The position numbers and the translations under genes were made by a program. Below are positions 16,986 through 28,019 of a stretch of DNA of 64,000 nucleotides, in pieces (position 1 is the stretch's first letter; the number at the start of each line of letters is the position of its first letter). Source of the DNA: Micromonospora_J zhanjiangensis (GTDB taxonomy: Bacteria > Actinomycetota > Actinomycetes > Mycobacteriales > Micromonosporaceae); assembly GCF_042650605.1 (NCBI RefSeq), contig NZ_JBHSBN010000004.1, forward strand, positions 248,001-312,000, read 5' to 3'. The notes under the pieces were generated by a model that was given only the letters and a program-made list of their open reading frames with translations, did no database searches and had not been told where the DNA came from.

Positions 16986-18062
16986 ATGGACGAGGTGACC
17001 CGGATCCCGGTCGGCGGCGAGCGGCCGTACGACGTACTGGTGGGGCGTGACCTGCTCGACGCGCTGCCGCCGTTGCTGGTGGGCGCGACCCGGGTAGCGG
17101 TGCTGTTCGCGCCACCGTTGAAGGGACGGGCCGACGCGCTCGCCGAGCGGTTGCGGGCGGCCGGGGTGGCGCCCACGCCGATCGAGCTGCCGGACGCCGA
17201 GGACGGCAAGACGATCGAGGTCGCCGCCCGGTGCTGGGACCGGCTGGGTGAGGCGGGCTTCACCCGTACCGACGCGGTGGTCGGGTTGGGCGGCGGCGCG
17301 GTGACCGACCTGGCCGGCTTCGTCGCGGCCTGCTGGCTGCGCGGGGTCCGCTGGGTGGCCGTGCCGACCTCGTTGCTCGGCATGGTCGACGCCGCGGTCG
17401 GCGGCAAGACCGGGATCAACACCGCGGCCGGCAAGAACCTGGTGGGCGCCTTCCATCCGCCGGCCGGCGTGCTGTGTGAGCTGTCGTCGCTGGCCACCCT
17501 GCCGCCGGTGGACCTGGTCGCCGGCCTGGCCGAGGTGGTCAAGTGCGGCTTCATCGCCGACCCGGCGATCCTGGACCTGGTCGAGGCGGACCCGGTCGCG
17601 GCCGTCGTACCGGACGGGCCGGTGGTCCGCGAGCTGATCGAGCGGGCGATCCGGGTGAAGGCCGACGTGGTCTCCGCCGACCTGCGCGAATCGGGCGTAC
17701 GCGAGGTGCTGAACTACGGGCACACGCTGGCCCACGCGATCGAGCGGGCCGAGGGTTACCGGTGGCGGCACGGGCACGCCGTCGCGGTCGGCCTGGTCTA
17801 CGCGGCCGAGCTGAGCCGGCTCGCCGGGCGGCTGGACGAGCCGACCGCCCGCCGGCACCGGACGGTGCTCGACCTGCTCGGCCTGCCGACCGGCTACCGG
17901 GCGGACGCCTGGCCGGACCTGCTGGCCACGATGCGGGTGGACAAGAAGACCCGGGGCGCGCGGCTGCGTTTCGTGGTGCTGGCCGGCACCGGCCGGCCGG
18001 AGATCCTCGACGGCCCGGACGACGAGCTGCTGCGGGCGGCGTACCGGGCGGTCGGCGGATGA
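16986..18062 (+). CDS. aroB: 3-dehydroquinate synthase
   Basis: Second step of the shikimate pathway, converting DAHP to 3-dehydroquinate with NAD+ and a divalent metal. 358 residues. Seen: the nucleotide-binding GLGGGAVTDLAGFVAACWLRGV, PTSLLGMVDAAVGGKTGIN, LAEVVKCGFI (metal Glu), and the metal His residues in NYGHTLAHAIE and RHGHAVAVG. It starts 11 bp after the WYL regulator and overlaps aroQ by 4 bp (ATGA). A TAGGCT box 9 nt before the ATG could be its own -10 element. Confidence 0.97.
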   Translation: MDEVTRIPVGGERPYDVLVGRDLLDALPPLLVGATRVAVLFAPPLKGRADALAERLRAAGVAPTPIELPDAEDGKTIEVAARCWDRLGEAGFTRTDAVVGLGGGAVTDLAGFVAACWLRGVRWVAVPTSLLGMVDAAVGGKTGINTAAGKNLVGAFHPPAGVLCELSSLATLPPVDLVAGLAEVVKCGFIADPAILDLVEADPVAAVVPDGPVVRELIERAIRVKADVVSADLRESGVREVLNYGHTLAHAIERAEGYRWRHGHAVAVGLVYAAELSRLAGRLDEPTARRHRTVLDLLGLPTGYRADAWPDLLATMRVDKKTRGARLRFVVLAGTGRPEILDGPDDELLRAAYRAVGG

Positions 18063-18502
18063 GGGTGTACGTGCTCAACGGCCCGAATCTTGGCCGGCTG
18101 GGCACCCGGCAGGTCGACGTGTACGGCGTCACCTCCTACGCCGACCTGGAGCGGCGGTGCCGGGCCGACGGCGCCGAGCTGGGCCTGGACGTCGAGGTTC
18201 GGCAGACCGACGCCGAACACGAGATGCTCGGCTGGCTGCACGCCGCGGCCGACGAGGCCGCCGCCGTGGTGCTCAACCCGGGCGCCTGGTCGCACTACTC
18301 GTACGCCGTCCGGGACGCCTGCGCGATGCTGCGCGGTCCGCTGATCGAGGTGCACATCTCCAACATCCACGCCCGGGAGCAGTTCCGGCACCACTCGGTG
18401 ATCTCCGCGATCGCCACCGGGGTGATCTGCGGTCTCGGCATCGACGGCTACCGGCTGGCGCTGCACCACCTGGCCCGGCTGTCGGGCGTGGCCGACCAGT
18501 AG
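18059..18502 (+). CDS. aroQ: type II 3-dehydroquinate dehydratase
   Basis: Dehydrates 3-dehydroquinate to 3-dehydroshikimate. 147 residues, typical of the dodecameric type II enzyme. Signatures: VLNGPNLGRLGTRQ with the flexible-loop Arg, NPGAWSHYSYAVRDA with the catalytic His, and EVHISNIHAREQFRHHSV. It overlaps aroB (ATGA). Its TAG stop is part of a TAGACT box that may be the -10 element for efp. Confidence 0.97.
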   Translation: MRVYVLNGPNLGRLGTRQVDVYGVTSYADLERRCRADGAELGLDVEVRQTDAEHEMLGWLHAAADEAAAVVLNPGAWSHYSYAVRDACAMLRGPLIEVHISNIHAREQFRHHSVISAIATGVICGLGIDGYRLALHHLARLSGVADQ

Positions 18503-18505
18503 ACT
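18500..18505 (+). promoter_or_regulatory. candidate -10 box for efp
   Basis: TAGACT, a close match to TANNNT, made from the aroQ stop codon plus the next three bases. It lies 38 nt before the efp ATG, leaving room for the GGCAGGAA ribosome binding site. The -35 region is weak. Confidence 0.35.
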
Positions 18506-18543
18506 TGCCGGGTCTGTCCGTCAATTGAAGATCAAGGCAGGAA

Positions 18544-19101
18544 ATGGCCACCACCAACGACCTCAAGAACGGTCTGGTTCTCAACCTCGACGGCGATCTG
18601 TGGGCCGTCGTGGAGTTCCAGCACGTCAAACCCGGTAAGGGCGGTGCGTTCGTCCGCACCACGCTGAAGAACGTGCTGTCCGGCAAGGTTGTCGACAAGA
18701 CCTTCAACGCGGGCACCAAGGTCGAGACCGCCACCGTCGACAAGCGCACCATGCAGTACCTGTACGCCGACGGCGAAGACTACGTGTTCATGGACCTGGA
18801 CACCTTCGACCAGATCCCGGTGCCGGGGCAGACCGTGGGCGACGCGGCCAACTACCTGCTGCCCGAGGCCGAGGCGACGGTGGCCCTGCACGAGGGCGTG
18901 CCGCTCTACATCGAGCTGCCCACCAGCGTCTTCCTCGAGGTGACCTACACCGAGCCGGGGCTGCAGGGCGACCGCTCCACCGGCGGCAACAAGCCGGCCA
19001 CCGTCGAGACCGGGGCCACGGTGATGGTGCCGCTGTTCATCACCACCGGCGAGAAGATCAAGGTCGACACCCGCGACGGCCGTTACCTCGGCCGCTCCTG
19101 A
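18544..19101 (+). CDS. efp: elongation factor P
   Basis: Relieves ribosome stalling at polyproline stretches. 185 residues with the three EF-P beta-barrel domains: KOW-like N-terminal domain with the tip loop HVKPGKGGAF carrying the functional Lys, an OB domain, and the C-terminal signature around VMVPLFITTGEKIKVDTRDGRY. No epmA or earP gene for Lys/Arg modification is in the window. Overlaps nusB by 1 bp (TGATG). The polyproline-rich protein at the left edge is the kind of protein that would need EF-P. Confidence 0.97.
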   Translation: MATTNDLKNGLVLNLDGDLWAVVEFQHVKPGKGGAFVRTTLKNVLSGKVVDKTFNAGTKVETATVDKRTMQYLYADGEDYVFMDLDTFDQIPVPGQTVGDAANYLLPEAEATVALHEGVPLYIELPTSVFLEVTYTEPGLQGDRSTGGNKPATVETGATVMVPLFITTGEKIKVDTRDGRYLGRS

Positions 19102-19535
19102 TGGCCGAGGGTCCCAAACAGCAGATGCCCGCCCGCCGCAAGGCGCGTAAGCGGGCCCTCGACGTCCTCTACGAGGCCGACCTGCGGGACCGGCCGCCGG
19201 TTGAGGTGCTCGCCGGGTACATCCAGCGGCTGGAGCAGCCCCGTCCCGAACACCTCGGGTACGCGGTGAGCCTGGTCGAGGGGGTGGCCCAGCACCTGGA
19301 CCGGATCGACGAGTTGATCGCCAGCTACGCGGAGGGCTGGACCCTCGACCGGATGCCGGTGGTGGACCGTAACCTGGCCCGGATCGCGGTCTACGAACTG
19401 CTCTACGTCGACGAGATCGACGACGCCGTGGCGATCACCGAGGCGGTCGAACTGGCCCGGCAGATGTCGACCGACGACTCGCCGCGCTTCCTCAACGGGG
19501 TCCTGGGCCGCATCGCCGAGTACGCCACCCGCTGA
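19101..19535 (+). CDS. nusB: transcription antitermination factor NusB
   Basis: RNA-binding factor for rRNA antitermination. 144 residues, all-helical: ARRKARKRALDVLYEADL, EGWTLDRMPVVDRNLARIAVYELLY and the C-terminal SPRFLNGVLGRIAEY are characteristic. The first base of its ATG is the last base of the efp stop. It ends a transcript: a strong hairpin (19548-19579) follows. Confidence 0.95.
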   Translation: MAEGPKQQMPARRKARKRALDVLYEADLRDRPPVEVLAGYIQRLEQPRPEHLGYAVSLVEGVAQHLDRIDELIASYAEGWTLDRMPVVDRNLARIAVYELLYVDEIDDAVAITEAVELARQMSTDDSPRFLNGVLGRIAEYATR

Positions 19536-19547
19536 CACCGGTGCCGA

Positions 19548-19579
19548 ACAGGGCGGGTGCCGGATGGCACCCGCCCTGT
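19548..19579. terminator. terminator after nusB
   Basis: Perfect 14-bp stem (ACAGGGCGGGTGCC / GGCACCCGCCCTGT) with a 4-nt GGAT loop, 12 bp past the nusB stop. It lies between convergent nusB and bldD and probably works on both strands. Confidence 0.8.
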
Positions 19580-19580
19580 C

Positions 19581-19655
19581 GCGGTCGGTCGGCTCGCGGT
19601 CGGTCGGCTCGCGGTCGGTCGGCTCGCGGTCGGCCGGCTCGGGTTCGGCCGGCTC
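19581..19655. repeat. 15-bp tandem repeat, five copies
   Basis: Units GCGGTCGGTCGGCTC (three identical, then two with one to three changes) placed directly after the nusB hairpin and ending 3 bp before the bldD stop codon. It does not encode part of either protein. Confidence 0.85.
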
Positions 19656-19658
19656 GGG

Positions 19659-20147
19659 TCAGGACGCGAACAGCGCCCGCGGGTCGGCGACCAGCACACC
19701 GTGCTCGGTGAGCCGCTCGATCAGCCCGGACGGGGAGGCGTCGTACACGATCGCCAGCGCCCGCAGGTCGTCCGCCCGGATGGACAGCACGCGGCCGTTG
19801 TAGTCACCGCGCTGCTGCTGGATGGCCCGGGCGTAGCGGGCGACGTAGGCGAGTTCCTCGGACGCCTCGTCGTAGAGCCGCTCCAGGTCGAGCACGATCT
19901 TGTTGGTGGGTTCGTGCCGGACACCGCTGCCGTCGGGCAGCAGTTCCGAGACGGGCACCCGGTAGAAGTCGGCCAGCTCGGCGAGCCGGGACACGGTGAC
20001 TGCCCGGTCCCCACGCTCGTACGAGCCGACCACAACGGCCTTCCAGCGCCCGTTCGACTTCTCCTCCACCCCCTGCAGGGAGAGCCCCTGCTGCTGGCGG
20101 ATTGAGCGCAGTCGGGCGCCCAACGACTTGGCGTACTCAGAGGGCAT
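19659..20147 (-). CDS. bldD: developmental regulator BldD (c-di-GMP-responsive)
   Basis: Master repressor of development genes in actinomycetes. 162 residues. N-terminal HTH (EYAKSLGARLRSIRQQQGLSLQGVEEKS..., residues 1-70) and a C-terminal domain. The C-terminal domain holds the two-part c-di-GMP signature R113-G-D115, eight residues, R124-A-D-D127. This matches the RXD-X8-RXXD motif known for Streptomyces BldD, whose binding of a c-di-GMP tetramer brings about dimerisation. The ATG at 20147 has GGGAG 8 nt upstream and gives the standard MPSEYAK start. Transcribed against nusB and away from pyrR. Confidence 0.95.
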   Translation of the reverse strand: MPSEYAKSLGARLRSIRQQQGLSLQGVEEKSNGRWKAVVVGSYERGDRAVTVSRLAELADFYRVPVSELLPDGSGVRHEPTNKIVLDLERLYDEASEELAYVARYARAIQQQRGDYNGRVLSIRADDLRALAIVYDASPSGLIERLTEHGVLVADPRALFAS

Positions 20148-20456
20148 TGGCGTCACTCCCAGGGTGCTGGCTCGGGGTTCTCCCCAGCGGTCGCTACGGA
20201 GCGTGACGGTACGGGGATTGCGAGACGGGGTCAAGTGCCAGTTACTTTCGTGTCGGCCCCGGCCCGCCGAAGATGCCTGCCACAGCAGCCCGCTGATCAG
20301 TCGGTCAGTGACGTACGACCCTCGTTGCCCGGCCCGGGTTCGGCCACCCCGGATCGCTGGTAACGTGACGGCCAGCCCCGGCCTGACCGCATCTGACCAG
20401 GCCGAACCCGACATCCTTTAACGACCCGTCCCGTGAGGCGGGGAAGGAGGTCCGCC
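20148..20456. other. intergenic region between bldD and pyrR
   Basis: A 309-bp divergent promoter region without a convincing gene. It should hold the bldD promoter (left) and the pyr operon promoter (right). Its right end (20421-20450) folds like a PyrR-binding loop. An imperfect dyad CGTCACTCC/CAGGGTGC overlaps the bldD ribosome binding site; it does not fit the published BldD consensus spacing, so autoregulation is not claimed. Confidence 0.5.
20421..20450 (+). promoter_or_regulatory. PyrR-binding RNA loop overlapping the pyrR ribosome binding site
   Basis: The leader contains the pattern GUCC-nGUGAGGC-...-AAGGA known from PyrR-binding loops. The stem CCCG/CGGG (20430-20433 and 20439-20442 region) closes a UGAGG loop and is followed by GAAGGAGG, which is also the Shine-Dalgarno sequence of pyrR (GTG at 20457). 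PyrR bound here would block translation, the mechanism described for Mycobacterium. No terminator is needed. Confidence 0.6.
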
Positions 20457-21038
20457 GTGGCCTTACCCTCGGCTGCCAGCCCGCAGGCGGCGTCAGCACC
20501 GTCCGTGAAGGGCATCCTGACCAGTGCCGATCTGCTCCGCGTGGTCGACCGCATCGCACACCAGATCCTGGAGAAGACCCAGGGCGCCGCCGACACGGTC
20601 CTGCTCGGCATCCCCACCCGGGGTGTGCCGCTGGCCCGTCGGCTGGCCGACCGGATCGGTGCCTTCGAAGGCGTCCGGGTGCCGGTCGGTGTGCTCGACA
20701 TCACTCTCTACCGGGACGATCTCCGTCGCCAGGCCACCCGCGCGGTGGGCCCCACCCAACTTCCCGAGGGTGGGATCGACGGCCGCCGGGTGATCCTCGT
20801 CGACGACGTGCTCTTCTCCGGCCGCACCGTACGGGCGGCCCTGGACGCGCTGAGCGACCTGGGCCGGCCCAACTCGGTCCAACTCGCCGTGCTGGTCGAC
20901 CGCGGCCACCGGCAACTGCCCATCCGGGCCGACTACGTCGGCAAGAACATCCCGACCGCGCTGAGCGAGAGCGTGAAGGTCACCCTGGCCGAGACCGACG
21001 GCACCGACGAGGTCAAGCTCTACGGGGAGCGATCCTGA
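20457..21038 (+). CDS. pyrR: pyrimidine operon regulator / uracil phosphoribosyltransferase PyrR
   Basis: RNA-binding regulator of pyr genes with UPRTase activity. 193 residues. PRPP-binding motif VILVDDVLFSGRT, plus LLGIPTRGVPLARRLADRI and LAVLVDRGHRQLPIRADYVGKN. The GTG at 20457 is chosen because GGAGG lies 6 nt upstream; an in-frame GTG at 20433 falls inside the regulatory loop. It overlaps pyrB by one base. First gene of the pyr operon and the likely sensor of UMP/UTP acting on the leader just upstream. Confidence 0.95.
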   Translation: MALPSAASPQAASAPSVKGILTSADLLRVVDRIAHQILEKTQGAADTVLLGIPTRGVPLARRLADRIGAFEGVRVPVGVLDITLYRDDLRRQATRAVGPTQLPEGGIDGRRVILVDDVLFSGRTVRAALDALSDLGRPNSVQLAVLVDRGHRQLPIRADYVGKNIPTALSESVKVTLAETDGTDEVKLYGERS

Positions 21039-21961
21039 TGCGACACCTGCTGTCCGGCGCCGACCTGGACGCCGAGCGCGCCACCCTGATCCTGGACACC
21101 GCCGCCGAGATGGCCACCGTCTCCGGGCGGGAGGTCAAGAAACTGCCCGCGTTGCGCGGCCGGACCGTGGTGAACCTCTTCTACGAGGACTCCACCCGGA
21201 CCCGGATCTCCTTCGAGGCCGCCGCGAAGCGCCTCTCCGCCGATGTGATCAACTTCTCGGTCAAGGGATCCAGCGTCTCCAAGGGCGAGAGCCTGAAGGA
21301 CACGGCGCTGACCCTGCAGGCGATGGGCGCCGACGCGGTGGTGGTCCGGCACCCGGCGTCCGGCGCGCCGCACCGGTTGGCCAACTGGGTCGACGGCTGC
21401 GTGGTCAACGCCGGCGACGGCACCCACGAGCACCCGACCCAGGCGCTGCTCGACGCGTACACCATGCGGTCCCGGCTGGGCCGGCTCGCCGGCCTCCAGG
21501 TCGCCGTGGTCGGCGACGTGCTGCACAGCCGGGTGGCCCGGTCGAACGTGCTGCTGCTGTCCACCCTGGGTGCCAAGGTCACCCTGGTCGGCCCGCCCAC
21601 CCTGATCCCGGTGGACATCGGCGCCGCGCTCGCGCCCGGCACCGAGGTGTCGTACGACCTGGACGCGGTGCTGCCCAGCACGGACGTGGTGATGATGCTG
21701 CGGGTGCAGCGGGAGCGGATGGCCGACTCCTACTTCCCGTCCGCCCGCGAGTACGCCCGGCGCTACGGGCTGGACGCGCCCCGGTGCCGTCGGCTGCCCG
21801 ACCACGCGATCGTGATGCACCCCGGACCGATGAACCGGGGCATGGAGATCGCCCCCGAGGTCGCCGACTCGCCCCGGTCCACCATCGTCGAACAGGTTGC
21901 CAACGGGGTCTCCGTGCGGATGGCCGTCCTCTACCTACTGCTCGGAGGGATGAGTAAATGA
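21038..21961 (+). CDS. pyrB: aspartate carbamoyltransferase catalytic subunit
   Basis: Joins carbamoyl phosphate and aspartate. 307 residues. Carbamoyl-phosphate motif EDSTRTRISFE, HPTQALLDAYT and VIMHPGPMNRG are all present. No pyrI follows, so this is the unregulated trimer type or the type that works with dihydroorotase. It overlaps pyrC by 4 bp (ATGA). Confidence 0.97.
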   Translation: MRHLLSGADLDAERATLILDTAAEMATVSGREVKKLPALRGRTVVNLFYEDSTRTRISFEAAAKRLSADVINFSVKGSSVSKGESLKDTALTLQAMGADAVVVRHPASGAPHRLANWVDGCVVNAGDGTHEHPTQALLDAYTMRSRLGRLAGLQVAVVGDVLHSRVARSNVLLLSTLGAKVTLVGPPTLIPVDIGAALAPGTEVSYDLDAVLPSTDVVMMLRVQRERMADSYFPSAREYARRYGLDAPRCRRLPDHAIVMHPGPMNRGMEIAPEVADSPRSTIVEQVANGVSVRMAVLYLLLGGMSK

Positions 21962-23280
21962 GTTCTCCGTACCTGATCAAGGGGGTCGGTGTCCTCGGCG
22001 CGGAACCGACCGACCTGCTGATCCGCGACGGCGTGGTCGCCGAGGTCGGGCGTGGCCTGTCGGCCCGCGGCGCCGGCGTGCTGGACGCCGCCGGGCTGGT
22101 CGCCCTGCCCGGCCTGGTGGACCTGCACACCCACCTGCGCGAGCCGGGACGCGAGGACGCCGAGACCGTCGAGTCCGGCTCCCGGGCCGCGGCGCTGGGC
22201 GGTTACACGGCGGTCTGCGCGATGGCCAACACCTCCCCGGTTGCCGACACGGCCGGGGTGGTGGAGCAGGTGTGGCGGCTCGGCCGGGAGGCCGGCCTGG
22301 TGGACGTGCAGCCGATCGGCGCGGTCACCGTCGGGCTGGCCGGCGAGCGGCTGGCCGAACTGGGCGCGATGGCCGACTCCGCGGCCCGGGTACGGATCTT
22401 CTCCGACGACGGGTTCTGCGTCGCCGACCCCCGGCTGATGCGCCGGGCGCTGGAGTACGTGAAGGCGTTCGACGGGATCATCGCCCAGCACGCCGAGGAG
22501 CCACGGCTGACCGAGGGCGCCCAGCTGCACGAGGGCGAGGTGTCCACCCGGCTCGGCATGACCGGCTGGCCGGCGGTGGCCGAGGAGGCGATCATCGCCC
22601 GGGACGTGCTGCTCGCCGAGCACGTCGGCAGCCGGCTGCACGTGTGCCACGTGTCCACCGCCGGCAGCGTCGAGGTGCTGCGGCACGCCAAGGCCCGAGG
22701 GGTCCGGGTCACCGCCGAGGTGACCCCGCACCACCTGCTGCTCACCGACGAACTGGCCGCCGGCTACGACCCGGTGTTCAAGGTCAACCCGCCGCTGCGG
22801 ACCCGGGCCGACGTGCTCGCGCTGCGGGCGGCGCTAACCGACGGGGTGATCGACGTGGTGGCCACCGACCACGCGCCGCACGCCGTGGAGGACAAGGAGT
22901 GCGAGTGGGCGTACGCCCGGCCGGGCATGCTCGGGCTGGAGACGGCGCTGTCGGTCGTGATCGACGTGCTGGGCGACGGTGACGCGTCCGGCGCCGGTGC
23001 CGGGCGGGCCGACGTCGCCCGGTGGGACCTGATCGCCGAGCGGATGTCCCGTACCCCGGCCCGGATCGCCGGCCTCACCGGCCACGGTCGCACCCCGGCG
23101 CCCGGCGTCCCGGCCAACCTCACCCTGGTCGACCCGACCGCCCGGCGCGTCGTCGACCCGGGCGACCTGGCCAGCCGCAGCCGCAACACCCCGTACGCGG
23201 GGCGCGAACTGCCCGGCCGGGTGGTCGCCACCTTCCTGCACGGCGAGCCGACGGTCCTCGACGGAAAGGCTGTGAAATGA
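21958..23280 (+). CDS. pyrC: dihydroorotase
   Basis: Cyclises carbamoyl aspartate to dihydroorotate. 440 residues, class I type. Zinc motif LVDLHTHLREPGREDAE, later His ligands in IIAQHAEEP and CHVSTAG, and the DHAPHAVEDKE motif. Overlaps both pyrB and carA by 4 bp, so it is tightly coupled. Confidence 0.96.
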   Translation: MSSPYLIKGVGVLGAEPTDLLIRDGVVAEVGRGLSARGAGVLDAAGLVALPGLVDLHTHLREPGREDAETVESGSRAAALGGYTAVCAMANTSPVADTAGVVEQVWRLGREAGLVDVQPIGAVTVGLAGERLAELGAMADSAARVRIFSDDGFCVADPRLMRRALEYVKAFDGIIAQHAEEPRLTEGAQLHEGEVSTRLGMTGWPAVAEEAIIARDVLLAEHVGSRLHVCHVSTAGSVEVLRHAKARGVRVTAEVTPHHLLLTDELAAGYDPVFKVNPPLRTRADVLALRAALTDGVIDVVATDHAPHAVEDKECEWAYARPGMLGLETALSVVIDVLGDGDASGAGAGRADVARWDLIAERMSRTPARIAGLTGHGRTPAPGVPANLTLVDPTARRVVDPGDLASRSRNTPYAGRELPGRVVATFLHGEPTVLDGKAVK

Positions 23281-24535
23281 GTTCCATCCGGCGGCGGTCC
23301 GCGATCCTGGTCCTGGAGGACGGGCGGACGTTCCGTGGCGAGGCGTACGGCAGCGTGGGGGAGACCTTCGGCGAGGCGGTCTTCAACACCGGCATGACCG
23401 GCTACCAGGAGACCCTGACCGACCCGTCCTACCACCGGCAGGTGGTGGTGCAGACCGCGCCGCACATCGGCAACACCGGGGTGAACGGCGAGGACGACGA
23501 GTCGGGCCGGATCTGGGTGGCCGGCTACGTGGTCCGCGACCCGGCCCGGATCGGTTCCAACTGGCGGGCCATCGGCGGCCTGGAGGACCGGCTGGCCGCC
23601 GAGGGCGTGGTCGGCATCTGTGGCGTGGACACCCGGGCGTTGACCCGCCACCTGCGCGAGCGGGGCGCGATGCGGGTCGGCGTGTCCAGCGTCGAGGACG
23701 ACCCACGGGCGTTGCTGGAGCGGGTTCGCCAGGCCCCCTCGATGGTCGGCGCCGACCTGTCCGCGCAGGTGAGCACCGAACGGCCGTACACGGTGCCGGC
23801 GATCGGCGAGCACCGGTTCACGGTGGCCGCGCTGGACCTGGGCATCAAGCGCAACGTGCCGCGCCGGCTGGCCGCCCGCGGCGTCACCACCCACGTGCTG
23901 CCCGCCTCGTCGACCCTGGACGACGTGCTGGCCACCGGCGCGGACGCGGTGTTCATCTCGCCCGGACCGGGCGACCCGGCCACCGCCGACCACCCGGTGG
24001 CGCTGGCCCGGGAGGTGCTGGCCCGCCGCCTGCCGCTGTTCGGGATCTGCTTCGGCAGCCAGGTGCTCGGCCGGGCGCTGGGCTTCGGCACCTACAAGCT
24101 CGGCTACGGCCACCGGGGGATCAACCAGCCGGTGCTGGACCGGTCCACCGGCAAGGTCGAGGTGACGTCGCACAATCACGGCTTCGCGGTCGCCTGGCCG
24201 GGCCGCGACGAGCAGCCCGGTGCGGTCGCCTGGCCGGGCCGCGACGACCAGCCCGGCGCGGCCGGCGGGGCGCGGCCGGGGGTCGGCGCTGCCGACGCGG
24301 TGGTGCCCGATCGGCTGATCTCCACCGAGTTCGGTGATGTCGAGATCAGTCATGTCTGCCTCAACGACAACGTGGTCGAAGGGCTGCGGGCCCGTGAGGT
24401 GCCCGCGTTCACCGTCCAGTACCACCCGGAGGCGGCGGCCGGCCCGCACGACGCCGACTACCTGTTCGACCGGTTCGCCGAGTTGATCGAGGGATCGGGC
24501 CGCCACGACCGGAAGCCGACCGAGGGGGCGCGCTG

Positions 24536-24536
<1 letters not shown>
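23277..24536 (+). CDS. carA: carbamoyl-phosphate synthase small (glutaminase) subunit with internal repeat
   Basis: Releases ammonia from glutamine for CarB. 419 residues. N-terminal CPSase domain (AILVLEDGRTFRGEAYG) and C-terminal class I glutaminase with nucleophile Cys in FGICFGSQVLGRALG, then SHNHGFAV and the His/Glu of QYHPEAAAGPHD. Residues ~304-327 are two copies of AVAWPGRDEQPG, an in-frame 36-bp duplication between the SHNH strand and the rest of the glutaminase domain. The start ATG overlaps the pyrC stop, and the stop overlaps carB by 1 bp. Confidence 0.95.
24186..24257 (+). repeat. 36-bp tandem duplication inside carA
   Basis: Two nearly identical 36-bp units starting GCGGTCGCCTGGCCGGGCCG, differing at two positions, each encoding AVAWPGRD(E/D)QPG. 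The reading frame is kept. Confidence 0.9.
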
Positions 24537-27858
<3,322 letters not shown>

Positions 27859-27862
<4 letters not shown>

Positions 27863-28017
27863 GCATCGAGTCAGCCGCGACGGCCAGCCCGGCCGGCCCG
27901 GACCGCGTCGGGTGGACCCGGCCCGGCCGCGGGTTCACCCTGGGTCGCGGGGCGCCGCGCGCCGGTCGCGGTGTCGACGACCGCACGATCGTTGCGGTCC
28001 GGAACGGCGGGGAGTAG
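27859..28017 (+). CDS. possible small protein between carB and pyrD
   Basis: A 52-codon frame that opens with TTG overlapping the carB stop (TTGA) and closes with TAG only 2 bp before the pyrD GTG. By count, about 90% of third positions are G or C, against ~75% and ~71% at first and second positions; this is the coding pattern of the genome, not of spacer DNA. The product would be small and basic (SIESAATASPAGPDRVGWT, then RPGRGFTLGRGAPRAGRGV). No family is recognised. There is no good Shine-Dalgarno site, so translation would depend on coupling to carB. Confidence 0.4.
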
Positions 28018-28019
28018 GC

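Noticed and set aside
19581..19655. CRISPR-like array
   Set aside because: Units are 15 bp, directly adjacent without spacers; a simple tandem repeat.
20145..20166. BldD autoregulatory operator upstream of bldD
   Set aside because: An imperfect dyad is present, but its half-site spacing is two bases longer than the consensus I know, and it overlaps the ribosome binding site.
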